Source: Hondaea fermentalgiana
Taxonomy: Eukaryota > Sar > Bigyra > Thraustochytrida > Thraustochytriidae
Length of the DNA stretch: 16,414 nt
NCBI GenBank assembly: GCA_014084085.1
Contig: NPFB01000050.1
Coordinates: forward strand, 149,299-165,712
Reading direction: 5' to 3'
The notes beneath the pieces are model-generated. The model did not search any database. It had not been told where the DNA came from and was given only the letters and a program-made list of their open reading frames with translations. Of this stretch, positions 1-8,037 are shown in pieces (position 1 is the stretch's first letter; each line of letters starts with the position of its first letter). A program made the position numbers and the translations under genes.

Positions 1-1246
1 GAGGCCTGCGTACTCTTGTGACCCACAGCCCGCTCCGTCGGGCTGGATGCGAGGGAGGGAGGGAGGCAGGCAGGCAGGGAGGGACCGGGTTCGAAAGCAG
101 CGCAAGTTCCGAGTCCCAGCCGAGAGACCGCCCGCGCGCGGGGCCGGACGCGGACGGGGACGCGCGCGCGCGCGTACCTCCCGGCCTCCAGGCCGCGCGG
201 CGCGGGCGGCAGCGCGCGCGGCGCGGCGCGCGGCGGTCGCGAGACGCCGCGCCGGGAGCGTGTCTCGCCGGCGCGAGGCCGAGGGAGAAGGAGGCGAGAG
301 CAGAGCAGAACAAAGAGAGGAAAGTTTTTTTCGAAAAAAGTTCCTGTCCGATTCGCGCGTTCATATTGTAGGCAGGAAGCCGCCGCAAGAGGAACGCTGC
401 TGCGCGCCAAGCAGAGGCTCTGCGCGCGCGGGAACGGCGGAGAGAACGCACGCCGGGCGAGAGAACGGAAGAGAACTGCAGTGATCGACCGGGACTCGGA
501 GAAGCACCAGCAATCAAGACGTCGCAAGTACGTATAGTAGACGCGGATGGATACCTGCCGCCGAGGACTGCGTCCGGTTAGCTTTGCTGGCCTTGGCTTG
601 CCTTGGCTTGGCTGGTCGCTGGCTCCGTATAGTTCACGATGCGAATACCTCCGGGCCGGCTCGGACGATCCGATCCTTCACGTTGTGCACGTTTCGCACG
701 TTTCGCACGCGCGCAGGGCGAGGGACGGGATCAGTATTCGCTTGCAGATGGACTGTCTAGCTAGCTGCGAGTCCGTTTCGGCCAAGACTGAGCCAGCCGG
801 CCGGCCGGGGCGCGATCTTCTTCTTGTCCACCTCGTGGAAAAGGAAACCCATGGCGAGAGCGCACGAACGACCTGGATCCCGCCAGACGCTGGACTTGGC
901 CGGTGGGTCGATCGATGGGTACGGCCCGGCCCATACAGGCTCCATCCACCCCACCCCCCCCTACCCAGGCACCAACCCACTCCAAAAAACATCCAGAGGC
1001 CCGCGATACGCATAAGACGGCCGATGCCAGCGACAGCGAGAGCGCCGCAATGGACGTCCCGGGCTGGACGCAACGATCACGGACTCGGGCACGAACGTGG
1101 AAAGGTAACGCCGGCAGGCTGCGGCCGGCCGCTGCGGGAGAGGAAAACACAGGTTGGCCGCGCTCCATTTTGTGCCGCCCTGCTCTTGCTCCTGCTCTTC
1201 TTGCCTGCTTGGTCTTTCCCGGCCTTGGGTTGGTTTTCCTCTTCTC
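1..1246. other. GC-rich low-complexity region, no supportable gene
   Basis: No convincing gene is seen here on either strand. Open frames exist because the GC content is very high, but their conceptual products are Arg/Ala/Pro-rich, have no recognisable domain, and overlap one another in several frames. The stretch contains a G-rich run (53-86), alternating GC dinucleotides near 162-175, short direct repeats such as ccttggcttg twice at 591-610, and a purine-rich stretch with T7 and A6 runs near 300-340. The part nearest 1246 should include the 3' UTR of the minus-strand methyltransferase gene. The far left may be the promoter or 5' UTR of a gene outside the window; this is inference. Confidence 0.5.
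53..86 (+). repeat. G-rich run with quadruplex-forming pattern
   Basis: Successive GGGA units are followed by GGCA units and then GGGA again, giving more than four closely spaced G tracts on the plus strand. This fits the usual G-quadruplex pattern. It may also simply be a (GGGA)n/(GGCA)n microsatellite, and no function can be read from sequence alone. Confidence 0.5.
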
Positions 1247-3064
1247 TCAGAGGATTCGCAAGACTTGGTTTTTGGGGGAAAACTCGCTCGAGAAGGCGAG
1301 GAGAGAAATGGCGCGCGCGGCACGCACACTCGGAGGCACGCGAGCGGAGTTGACGATCTGCATTGCACGTGATGCCGTCGCCTGTACCGCGAGGTCTGTA
1401 AGCCGGACGATGGCCGCTGCGTCTCCGCTGGCTCCATCCTGATTGTGTTCATCCTTGCTGCTTTCTGCCTTGCTGCTTTCATCCTTGCCACGATCAGCCT
1501 TCCTGCTTTCATCCTTGCCACGATCAGCCTTGCTGCTTTCATCGTGGCCTTTGGCGGCCTTGCTGCTTTCATCTTGGCCATTGTCGGCCTTGCCCGTCTC
1601 AGTTTTGCCAATGGAATCAAGACCCCAACCTGCAGGACGCAAGCCTGCCAGCGCCGTCAGCTCGGGATAACGATGGAAACAGCACGTCGCGCACAGCAGA
1701 CACCCCTCGTACTTGGCAGCCAGCGCTATCATGAGGTCCGTGAGCCCCCCGCATGCGTGCAAGCCAATGAAAATGTGACGCTTGACATCAGCTGGGCCTG
1801 GCAACGAGCCTTCAAGCAGGGCCTCAGCGCTTTGACTACAAAAGCTTACATTGCCAATTCCGTGCTCCTCCGCACGGACGCGCGCAACCTGCAAGGATGT
1901 CTCGTTCGGGTCGACGCCGACAACATGCGCCTGCGGCAAGCAGGCTGCAACGTTTAGAGTCAGGTCACCCTTGCCACAGCCCACGTCTACGATCGTCACG
2001 ACGCCCTCACATGCCTCGTCGCCCAGCATTTCCTGCAAACGATCAATCATCCATCGGACCTGAGGACCTTTCTTGTCAAGACAATACTTGACGTACGAGC
2101 CATCGCCCTCAGTCTCGTGCGACAAGCCTCCCAGAGGATCGACTGGCAAATCTGTGGCCAGACGCTTTCGCTGCTTCAAGGCTCGCACCAAATTTCGCGT
2201 GTCGTCGTCGAAGCTATCGCCCTCCTTCGACTTGGCACGGCGCACTGCGCGCGATTCTCGACGTAATTGGGCGACGTCCTCTTCCGAGAGAATCGTCTGT
2301 CGCACCGATACATCTAATGCTTGAATGTCAAGAAGCTCACCTCGGCTTCGTAGTCTTGCCGCAACTCTCTCCAAAAGAGCCACGTCGCTCGTCCGAGCCT
2401 TGGCCTTGCGCTGTCGCGAACGATCTTCTGGGATCCCGCGCAGCCGTCGATTCGCGCGTACGACTTCTTTACGTAATTCGAACGTCGCGCGCTGCGAATC
2501 CTTGTGCTCGTCACCGTCGCCAGTCTCCGCATCGCCGCCCCCGCTAGCTTGTTTCTTCAGCTCCAGCATGCGTAGCACCCTCTCAGCGTCACAAGCTAGG
2601 GCTCGCGCGGCCTGATTCACGGAAAGCGCAGCATTCTCGCACGCCTCCAACACACGCCGGACTGCCGTCAAACCAGCATCAAAACTGCATCGCAAAAGCT
2701 CAAAGCTTTCCACCTCAATGCGAGGTCGGCCAGAGCCCGCCGTCAGATCTAACCTGCCCCGTATCAGCACTCGCGATCCCTTTACGCAGAGATCCCTCGT
2801 CAGCTCGTCTTGCGTCACTGCCGAGACCAAGGCAGCATCTACGCGTTGGGCGCTTCGCATGTTATGATTGGTTGCATCCTTGTCGCTCAATGCATGGTCT
2901 TGTGTCTTTGTCGTCTCTCTGACCTCGAGCGTGTCTCCTTGCTCGGTGCCCTCGTCCTCGTCCTCGTCTTCGTCCTCGTCGCGCTCCACCACGAACCACC
3001 AAATCTTCTTGGCATGCCGGCCTCTGTCCACGACACGGCCCCGCGTCCACGCCAGTGTGGACAT
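1247..3064 (-). CDS. OB-fold and SAM-dependent methyltransferase domain protein
   Basis: A 605-residue protein, predicted to transfer a methyl group from S-adenosylmethionine; the substrate is unknown. Residues about 5-123 read as an OB-fold of the tRNA-anticodon-binding type: a GRVVDRGRHAKKIWWFVV opening, later KGSRVLIRGRL, ending RPRIEVESFELL. A (DE)5 tract at residues 29-38 interrupts it. A helical, charged linker follows (about 125-340). The methyltransferase begins around 340, with SAM-binding motif I VDVGCGKGDL near 357-366, the acidic VGVDPNE loop after it, GLHACGGLTDL near 432 and CCFHRYP near 460. The GLHxCG and CCFH pair recalls the Methyltransf_32 group (METTL25, METTL25B/RRNAD1, TRM13). 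A decapeptide repeat occupies about 487-536. The start has A at -3. The gene diverges from the coiled-coil gene. An RNA target is suggested by the OB-fold but is inference, and an intron near the C-terminus cannot be excluded. Confidence 0.8.
   Translation of the reverse strand: MSTLAWTRGRVVDRGRHAKKIWWFVVERDEDEDEDEDEGTEQGDTLEVRETTKTQDHALSDKDATNHNMRSAQRVDAALVSAVTQDELTRDLCVKGSRVLIRGRLDLTAGSGRPRIEVESFELLRCSFDAGLTAVRRVLEACENAALSVNQAARALACDAERVLRMLELKKQASGGGDAETGDGDEHKDSQRATFELRKEVVRANRRLRGIPEDRSRQRKAKARTSDVALLERVAARLRSRGELLDIQALDVSVRQTILSEEDVAQLRRESRAVRRAKSKEGDSFDDDTRNLVRALKQRKRLATDLPVDPLGGLSHETEGDGSYVKYCLDKKGPQVRWMIDRLQEMLGDEACEGVVTIVDVGCGKGDLTLNVAACLPQAHVVGVDPNETSLQVARVRAEEHGIGNVSFCSQSAEALLEGSLPGPADVKRHIFIGLHACGGLTDLMIALAAKYEGCLLCATCCFHRYPELTALAGLRPAGWGLDSIGKTETGKADNGQDESSKAAKGHDESSKADRGKDESRKADRGKDESSKAESSKDEHNQDGASGDAAAIVRLTDLAVQATASRAMQIVNSARVPPSVRAARAISLLAFSSEFSPKNQVLRIL
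1456..1590 (-). repeat. 30-bp in-frame tandem repeat encoding decapeptides
   Basis: Four contiguous 30-bp units (1471-1500, 1501-1530, 1531-1560, 1561-1590) and a half unit (1456-1470) lie inside the methyltransferase gene. Read on the minus strand they encode variants of KADRGKDESS: KADNGQDESS, KAAKGHDESS, KADRGKDESR, KADRGKDESS, then KAESS. Two units differ by only one or two bases, which indicates recent duplication. The units are multiples of three, so the frame is kept. The product is a charged, probably disordered segment placed after the CCFHRY motif. Confidence 0.92.
2951..2980 (-). repeat. Hexanucleotide-like tract encoding (Asp-Glu)5
   Basis: The plus strand shows repeated tcctcg/tcgtcc units that encode alternating Asp and Glu at residues 29-38 of the methyltransferase. 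The tract falls directly after a WWFVVER strand of the predicted OB-fold, so it probably forms an extended loop rather than part of the fold. Confidence 0.75.
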
Positions 3065-3691
3065 TCTCGTGCCACGCTCTGGCCTCGCCGGAGCCCGTTT
3101 CGGAGCACAACGCCGCCGCCTCCTGCGAAAACAAGGTCTACGCTCGCTTCTTGCTCGCTACACGCACGCTTTCGCAAAGGCAGCTGCTGCTCCTGGTTCT
3201 CAGGCAGGCCAGCATCTCTTGTACGTACATATGTATCATCGACTCAACTCTGGATGCAGGAAAGGAAAAGGCACCATTGTTGTTCCTCTCGATGGGCGCC
3301 AATGCTCGTACAAAGCGCGATCCACACAAGGCAAGGCAGACGTGATTGATCTCGCGTCGACTCAAGCAAGCTCCCTTGATTTCCGGCATTCTTGTGCACG
3401 CGTTGAAGTGGCAACGAGCTGATGCTAAGAAGTTGAATAAGACGACCGTTGTCAATAAGGCCTCACAGTCAGCCTGCTAGAGCTGCCCGAGCTCTTGAGC
3501 ACCCGGCAAGCAAGCTAGCTTTGACAAACAGAAAAAGAGCGAAACCGAGAACGCTAGCGCAAAGAAGCGCGTAAAGTTTGCGCAGAGGCACAGTCGCCGC
3601 GCCGCGCAGCGCGACGCCGTGCGTCGAACAACGCCACTGCGCGCAAGCGTCGCTTGCGGCGCACGCGTGACCTAGACAGCTCAACAGTACC
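3065..3691. promoter_or_regulatory. Divergent intergenic region, likely bidirectional promoter
   Basis: These 627 bases separate two divergently transcribed genes, so both promoters and 5' UTRs should lie here. No canonical TATA box was found. A perfect 10-bp palindrome, tacatatgta, sits at 3226-3235. The part next to the plus-strand start is rich in gcg/cgc (3590-3665). Open frames on the minus strand here are continuations of antisense frames of the downstream gene and are not supported. Confidence 0.55.
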
Positions 3692-5629
3692 ATGGACGCC
3701 ATCTTGCAACCTGACAGCCCTGCGCGGCTGCGCGAACAAGGCCACCAGGGCCAGTCTTCCGCTGGCCCATATGGCGTAGAACCAGCACGCCAACATTTGC
3801 GTTTTCAATTCGACAGGCTCGACGACTGGAAACGGCAAGAACTTCTGCAAAAGCAGCAGCGCCAAGCACAAATGCGGGACCTCCTCGAGGAGCAAGTACG
3901 CGCCAAGCAAGAACGCGAGCGAGAGCAAAAAGCGCAAATCGAGCGCGAAGACGCCGAAATCAGCTGCACACCTCGCGACCGAACTTCTTTTGCTTGTATC
4001 GGGCTCAACTCTGCCCGAAAAGCTCGCCCTTCACCCCGAGCAATCAGTAACAACCAACATTGCCACGACGAAACCAAGCACCAAGATCAGTCTAACGACA
4101 CACCGTTTCATTCAGAGTCAATAGCCAAGACGGAAGACGATTATTCAATGCCAGAAACCCGCGACGAAGTCGACAATGAAGTCGTCGACGAAGCGTTCTC
4201 GCGCAAGTTCCAATGGAAACAAGACGAGATTCTCGAGAAGCAGCGCAAGCAACGCGCCCTTCGTCAAAGCTTACAGGAGCAGCTTCGTGAGAAAGAGGAG
4301 CGCTCGCGCCAACCTACACCTCAAACAAACGCAACTTCGATGGCCCTGGGCCGTAACGACGCCTCGTCAAGTGACGAAATAGACCCCTCAGGCAAGCTCT
4401 TTACGTGGAAACAAGAGGCCATCCTAAACAAGCGTCGCGAGCAGGAAAAGACGCGACGTCTCCTTGAAGAGCAAATCGAGGAAAAGCGAAAGGCGAAAAG
4501 GAAGCAGCAGCAACGACAGCAGCAGAGGGACGAAGAGGAAACAGCGCAAGACTCTTTGAACAATTTCCGGGATGACCCGGATCCCGTACATCCTGCATCG
4601 GCTCGCTCCGCTAACAACGTCGACGAGACGGTTCCGCGGTCGCCCCAACCAAAAGAAAAACACACGGAAGCATCAAAAACGGAGATTGACGACGAACTCG
4701 ACGCGCTGCGTCAGCAAGTCGAGCAGCAAAAGCAGCTCCTGCGAGAGCAATCAGAGCTCATGCAAGAAATGCAACGCCAGAACATATCCCCCAAGGCATC
4801 AACAGCGCGCGAAGCCGACAAGCCTGTCCGTGAACGCGGGAAAAAGGCAAACTCCGACAAGTGTGGCGCCACAAACGATTCAGCAACGAAACCAAAAAGA
4901 GCAAAGGCCCCGCGCGAACGCAAAAGTAATCGTCAGTCCCTCGCACGGGCGGCTCCAAAGTCGCAGACGCTACGCGAGTGCACCTTGCGTCGGAATACAG
5001 CAGGCAGGTTCTGCATAGAGGTCGAGCCCGTTCTCGATGCATATTGCCTTGTCAAACGTGTTGGCAAGTCCCACGTTAAAGACAAGCGCGGCGTCCTTCA
5101 GACGGGTGACCTCGTCGTCGCTCTTGGTGCCTTTGCCGTTCGCCAAGCACGCAAACGCCTTGCTTCGATGCAAGACGATTCGTTGCGCGCTATCATGACC
5201 TCGCTTGACCTTCCAACATTTGATGAGGTCACAACTGTGCTTGCCAAGGGAGGCAATCTTGTCACCTTTGCAGTTTTCACCGCAAATCGTGACGACGTCT
5301 TGGGTATTGCAGAAGACTTGCTTGACGAAGAGGAGGAGGCCGCTGAAGAGGAGGCCCGGGCTCAGCAGCAACAACAGCAGCACCAGCAACAGCACCACAT
5401 GGACTTCAACGCAGCTCCCGAGACCTTCCAAGAAATGGACCACGATTTTGACCTTCAGGATCGTGGGTATCGCGCCAAACACGACGACCAAGAAGACTCT
5501 CACGCTTCCCGTACTCCAAGTCATATTATTGCAGACGCTTCCTTTGACGCAGACGATTTGGGAGAACTGCGCGCGAGCTCCACGTTTGTTCGATCGGATG
5601 AGTGGGCCACCTTTGATCTGAATTCGTAG
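3692..5629 (+). CDS. Coiled-coil protein with three Trp-Lys repeats and a PDZ-like domain
   Basis: A 645-residue, highly charged, cytoplasmic-looking protein without signal peptide or membrane segment. Three copies of a repeat of about 32 residues are visible, with Trp at about 46, 175 and 239, following xWKxxx[IL]LxKxRxQxxxRxxLxEQ[VLI]xxK; each should be a single amphipathic helix. A further Gln/Glu heptad-like helix lies at about 335-362 (LRQQVEQQKQLLREQ). Residues about 425-530 resemble a PDZ domain: GRFCIEVEPV, then GVLQTGDLVVALGAFAV, a longer loop, FDEVTTVLAKGGNLVTFAVF. An acidic stretch, a Q/H tract and an acidic tail ending in EWATFDLNS follow. The start has an ACCATGG context. The helices recall centrosomal or ciliary coiled-coil proteins such as CSPP1 or CCDC66, but that resemblance is only of style. 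A scaffold or cytoskeletal role is inference. Confidence 0.82.
   Translation: MDAILQPDSPARLREQGHQGQSSAGPYGVEPARQHLRFQFDRLDDWKRQELLQKQQRQAQMRDLLEEQVRAKQEREREQKAQIEREDAEISCTPRDRTSFACIGLNSARKARPSPRAISNNQHCHDETKHQDQSNDTPFHSESIAKTEDDYSMPETRDEVDNEVVDEAFSRKFQWKQDEILEKQRKQRALRQSLQEQLREKEERSRQPTPQTNATSMALGRNDASSSDEIDPSGKLFTWKQEAILNKRREQEKTRRLLEEQIEEKRKAKRKQQQRQQQRDEEETAQDSLNNFRDDPDPVHPASARSANNVDETVPRSPQPKEKHTEASKTEIDDELDALRQQVEQQKQLLREQSELMQEMQRQNISPKASTAREADKPVRERGKKANSDKCGATNDSATKPKRAKAPRERKSNRQSLARAAPKSQTLRECTLRRNTAGRFCIEVEPVLDAYCLVKRVGKSHVKDKRGVLQTGDLVVALGAFAVRQARKRLASMQDDSLRAIMTSLDLPTFDEVTTVLAKGGNLVTFAVFTANRDDVLGIAEDLLDEEEEAAEEEARAQQQQQQHQQQHHMDFNAAPETFQEMDHDFDLQDRGYRAKHDDQEDSHASRTPSHIIADASFDADDLGELRASSTFVRSDEWATFDLNS
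5363..5398 (+). repeat. CAG/CAA/CAC tract encoding a Gln/His run
   Basis: Twelve consecutive codons encode six Gln, His, three Gln and two His (residues 558-569 of the coiled-coil protein). Mixed CAG, CAA and CAC codons show it is not a pure microsatellite. It follows a Glu/Ala-rich acidic segment and probably lies in a disordered linker after the PDZ-like domain. Confidence 0.85.
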
Positions 5630-6019
5630 TCACCTTCTTCAAGTCATGCTGCTAGTCCTTTGGATTTTTGAATTTTTTCATAAACTAAAAACCTGCATAA
5701 GTCCGCGACTTTTAAATTAGAGAGCATGGTTAGCGCGAGGTACTAAAAGGAGTAAATGATGCATCTATCGCTCCGCATTGAAGTATGTCTTGTAGCGAGA
5801 GCACACGTCAGTAAACGTCAAAGCGAAGAGTCTGCCGTACTTGCGTGTTGTGGACGCTACCTCTCCGGCCTTGTCCAGGTAAATCTTGCTCTAGGAGTTG
5901 CGCAGGAGCGACATTGCCTTAGTTCCGAGGCCAGGTACTACCTGATCTGGTTAACAAAGATGAACACCCTGAACGCAGAGTACTCTAGTTTCAGTCATGC
6001 TGTTGTTGTGGACCTGTAC

Positions 6020-6056
6020 GTTCAGGCCATTCCGTAAGTCGGTTCAGGCCATTCCG
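6020..6056. repeat. 15-bp direct repeat, two copies
   Basis: The word gttcaggccattccg occurs at 6020-6034 and again at 6042-6056, a 22-bp period with a 7-bp spacer. Role unknown. Confidence 0.9.
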
Positions 6057-6415
6057 ATCGAAATTTCTCGGGTAGTGCACTGTCTCATCATCGATGGTTG
6101 CATGTCCCCTCTGCATTCTTCCGTCGACTGCTCGCAGATCAGTAGTCCTCTAAAAAGCAATCAACGAACCCCGGAAAAGGTAACTTCCTTCCCGTCCGAG
6201 AGCGAGCGTTCTTTCGCGAACGTTCACGGAAACTTCAATGTATCTGCCTCGATGCGGTGCATTCCAACGCTGCAGCTGCAAACGGAATTCTATCTTGCAG
6301 TTTCATTTCGAGGGAGTCGCAATCCTTTCTCCTTCCTAAAAGGAAAAAAGAGAATAGCGATCAACTTGAAACAGATACCTCCGCCGCCGCAGCAGCTGCA
6401 GCAGCTGTCGCCAGG

Positions 6416-6438
6416 CGATCGATCGATTCGATCGATCG
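6416..6438. repeat. Near-perfect palindrome with 11-bp arms
   Basis: Arms cgatcgatcga (6416-6426) and tcgatcgatcg (6428-6438) flank a single t. The arms are built from gatc units, so this could be a short simple repeat or a protein-binding palindrome. Confidence 0.9.
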
Positions 6439-6573
6439 TCCACGCGTCGGTTAAGTTTCTTCTGACGCGAGTAATTTCTCGTCCCACGGACGGAGCTCGT
6501 CCTCCTGCACATGCCATTCTTCTCCAAAATGTCTTCTTCTGCGAAACTTCTCTGAAGCGAGCCAACTTGAATG

Positions 6574-6646
6574 AGCGTGGGACCTTGATTCAGATTAATT
6601 ATAATCGCTGCTGTGGCAGTGGTTCGCGACAGTGGGGTCCCACGCT
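6574..6646. repeat. Inverted repeat, 11-bp arms, 51-nt loop, with a third copy downstream
   Basis: Agcgtgggacc at 6574-6584 is exactly complementary to ggtcccacgct at 6636-6646. A third, direct copy of the right arm, gtcccacgcttg, lies at 6704-6715. The transcribed stem would enclose an AT-rich loop (gattaattataatc). Whether it is transcribed is unknown. Confidence 0.85.
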
Positions 6647-6734
6647 TGATAATTCCTCGCGCAGTGCAGCGATGCAGCTAGCTGGTAGCGACAGGGTGCG
6701 AATGTCCCACGCTTGCCTACTTGGTTTTTGAGTT

Positions 6735-6749
6735 CCCCCCCCCCCCCCC
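6735..6749 (+). repeat. C15 homopolymer
   Basis: Fifteen consecutive C residues are followed by further short C runs up to about 6762. The exact length is prone to sequencing error. Confidence 0.9.
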
Positions 6750-7085
6750 TTCCCCCAGCCCCCTTCCTCTGTGCAATTTCTCACCCCAGCACAAGGGGCC
6801 AAACCCCAGCTGGGTGGCTGTGGCAGCCACAGCTGCATGCAAGGGCGAACGACTGACAGTGAGTAAGGTATCCCTGGCACGGGCAGAGAGGGGCCGCCGC
6901 CTCTCACGTTCTACTATCCTTGTCACCTGCACAGCACAAAATGACACTTGCAACTCCGCAGCCTGCAGCTGCCGCAGCCGCTGGCATGATTGCCTGCACT
7001 CCGCACCTGCTGTAGTGCGTGGCGGCTCATGTGAATCGACCCTCGCTCGCTCGCTCCATGCTTCCCTCCGAACTGAACGAGGTGC

Positions 7086-7113
7086 TGCGCGCTGCACTGC
7101 GCGCTGCACTGCG
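7086..7113. repeat. 12-bp tandem repeat, about 2.3 copies
   Basis: The unit tgcgcgctgcac occurs at 7086-7097 and 7098-7109 and continues with tgcg. It lies in non-coding, GC-rich DNA. Confidence 0.85.
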
Positions 7114-7606
7114 TGTGTCTCTGCCCTGCGGCAGCTTCCATCCTTGCAACGCTGGTCTCCCGGACGTCCTCGGATGGGACGTCCTCGCTCCTGTCATTCG
7201 CAATGCGCAGCACATGCATTCATTCGTCCATACATACGGCGGCACGCGCTGCACGATTTCTGGCGTCCCTGCGCAGCAACGGCAGCCAGCGGCCATGGCG
7301 GCACGCTCGGCAGTCGTCGCTTGGCTTGGACCGACCGCATGGCCGGCCGCCCGCCTCTGGCAAAGCAGCCGCAGCCAACAGCTGCAGCTGGCTGCTGCAG
7401 CTGCTGCTACTGCTGCAGGTTTCATAAAGGTCCCAACGGATCGTCAAGGCTAGGTAGGCCCAGGCCAGCTAGCTAGGACCAGTGCGCCGCGCGGCACGTG
7501 CCCACCCCGCAAGCGTTGCGTCGACCCGAGACCTGCGCTGCCACTCCGCAGCCGTGCCGCCAGCACAGCGACCGTTCGCCTCGCTTCCTGGCGCGCGCGG
7601 CACGGC

Positions 7607-7648
7607 CTGCAGCTATGCTATCTATAGCTATGCAATCTATAGCTGCAG
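7607..7648. repeat. Inverted repeat with 10-bp arms and internal tandem words
   Basis: Ctgcagctat (7607-7616) pairs exactly with atagctgcag (7639-7648). The 22-nt loop contains tctatagctatgca, whose tctatag word recurs at the start of the right arm. The AT-containing patch stands out in very GC-rich surroundings. Confidence 0.85.
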
Positions 7649-8030
7649 CTGTCGCGTTGCCCGGGCCTGGCACGGCGGCCCGAGTCGCAGGGCAACGCTC
7701 CTCGCAGTCGAGCCACGCCGCCGCCCTGCGCGTGAAGGCGCCGGCTCCGGGCCCGTCATCGTCGCGTTTGCTGCAGCACAGCTTCCGCACAAGCGGGCCT
7801 GCGTTGCTGTGCACGTGCACAATAATGCCAGCGGCACGCGGCGCCAAGCCAAGGCGCGCACGCCTGCGAGCCGTGGAGCCGGGCCGAGCTGGCTTGCTGC
7901 GGCGGTTACGATTGCGAACCGTGCGGCCTCGGAAAGGAGAGAGCGGCGAGGCGAGGAGAATGCGGCACGCGCGGCCTCGCTCGCTCGCTCTCGGCTCGGA
8001 AGGTGGCCGGTCCTGGTCGTCGCGGTCGTG

Positions 8031-8037
8031 TATAAGG
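8031..8037 (+). promoter_or_regulatory. TATA-like element upstream of the protease gene
   Basis: Tataagg lies in otherwise GC-rich DNA, 534 nt before the protease start codon. It would imply a 5' UTR of roughly 500 nt or an unseen 5' intron. It could equally be a chance match. Confidence 0.25.

Noticed and set aside
86..100. Gggttcgaaagc as a tRNA B box
   Set aside because: The trailing CC of the B box is missing and no A box or acceptor stem pairing is found around it.
547..1353. 268-codon open frame on the plus strand
   Set aside because: The product is compositionally biased without a domain, overlaps other equally long frames, and its end runs antisense into the methyltransferase gene.
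1456..1590. Repeat array resembling a CRISPR at first sight
   Set aside because: Units are contiguous, without spacers, in frame in a eukaryotic coding region.
3554..3937. Minus-strand hydrophobic frame that looks like a membrane protein
   Set aside because: It is the antisense of the Gln/Glu/Lys-rich first repeat of the coiled-coil gene; antisense of such codons gives Leu/Phe/Ala-rich sequence.
5756..6037. 93-codon open frame after the coiled-coil gene
   Set aside because: No recognisable motif and weak start context; not enough evidence for a small gene.
5997..6731. 244-codon open frame in the long gap
   Set aside because: No domain, Ser-rich composition, runs through the repeats and ends just before the C15 run.
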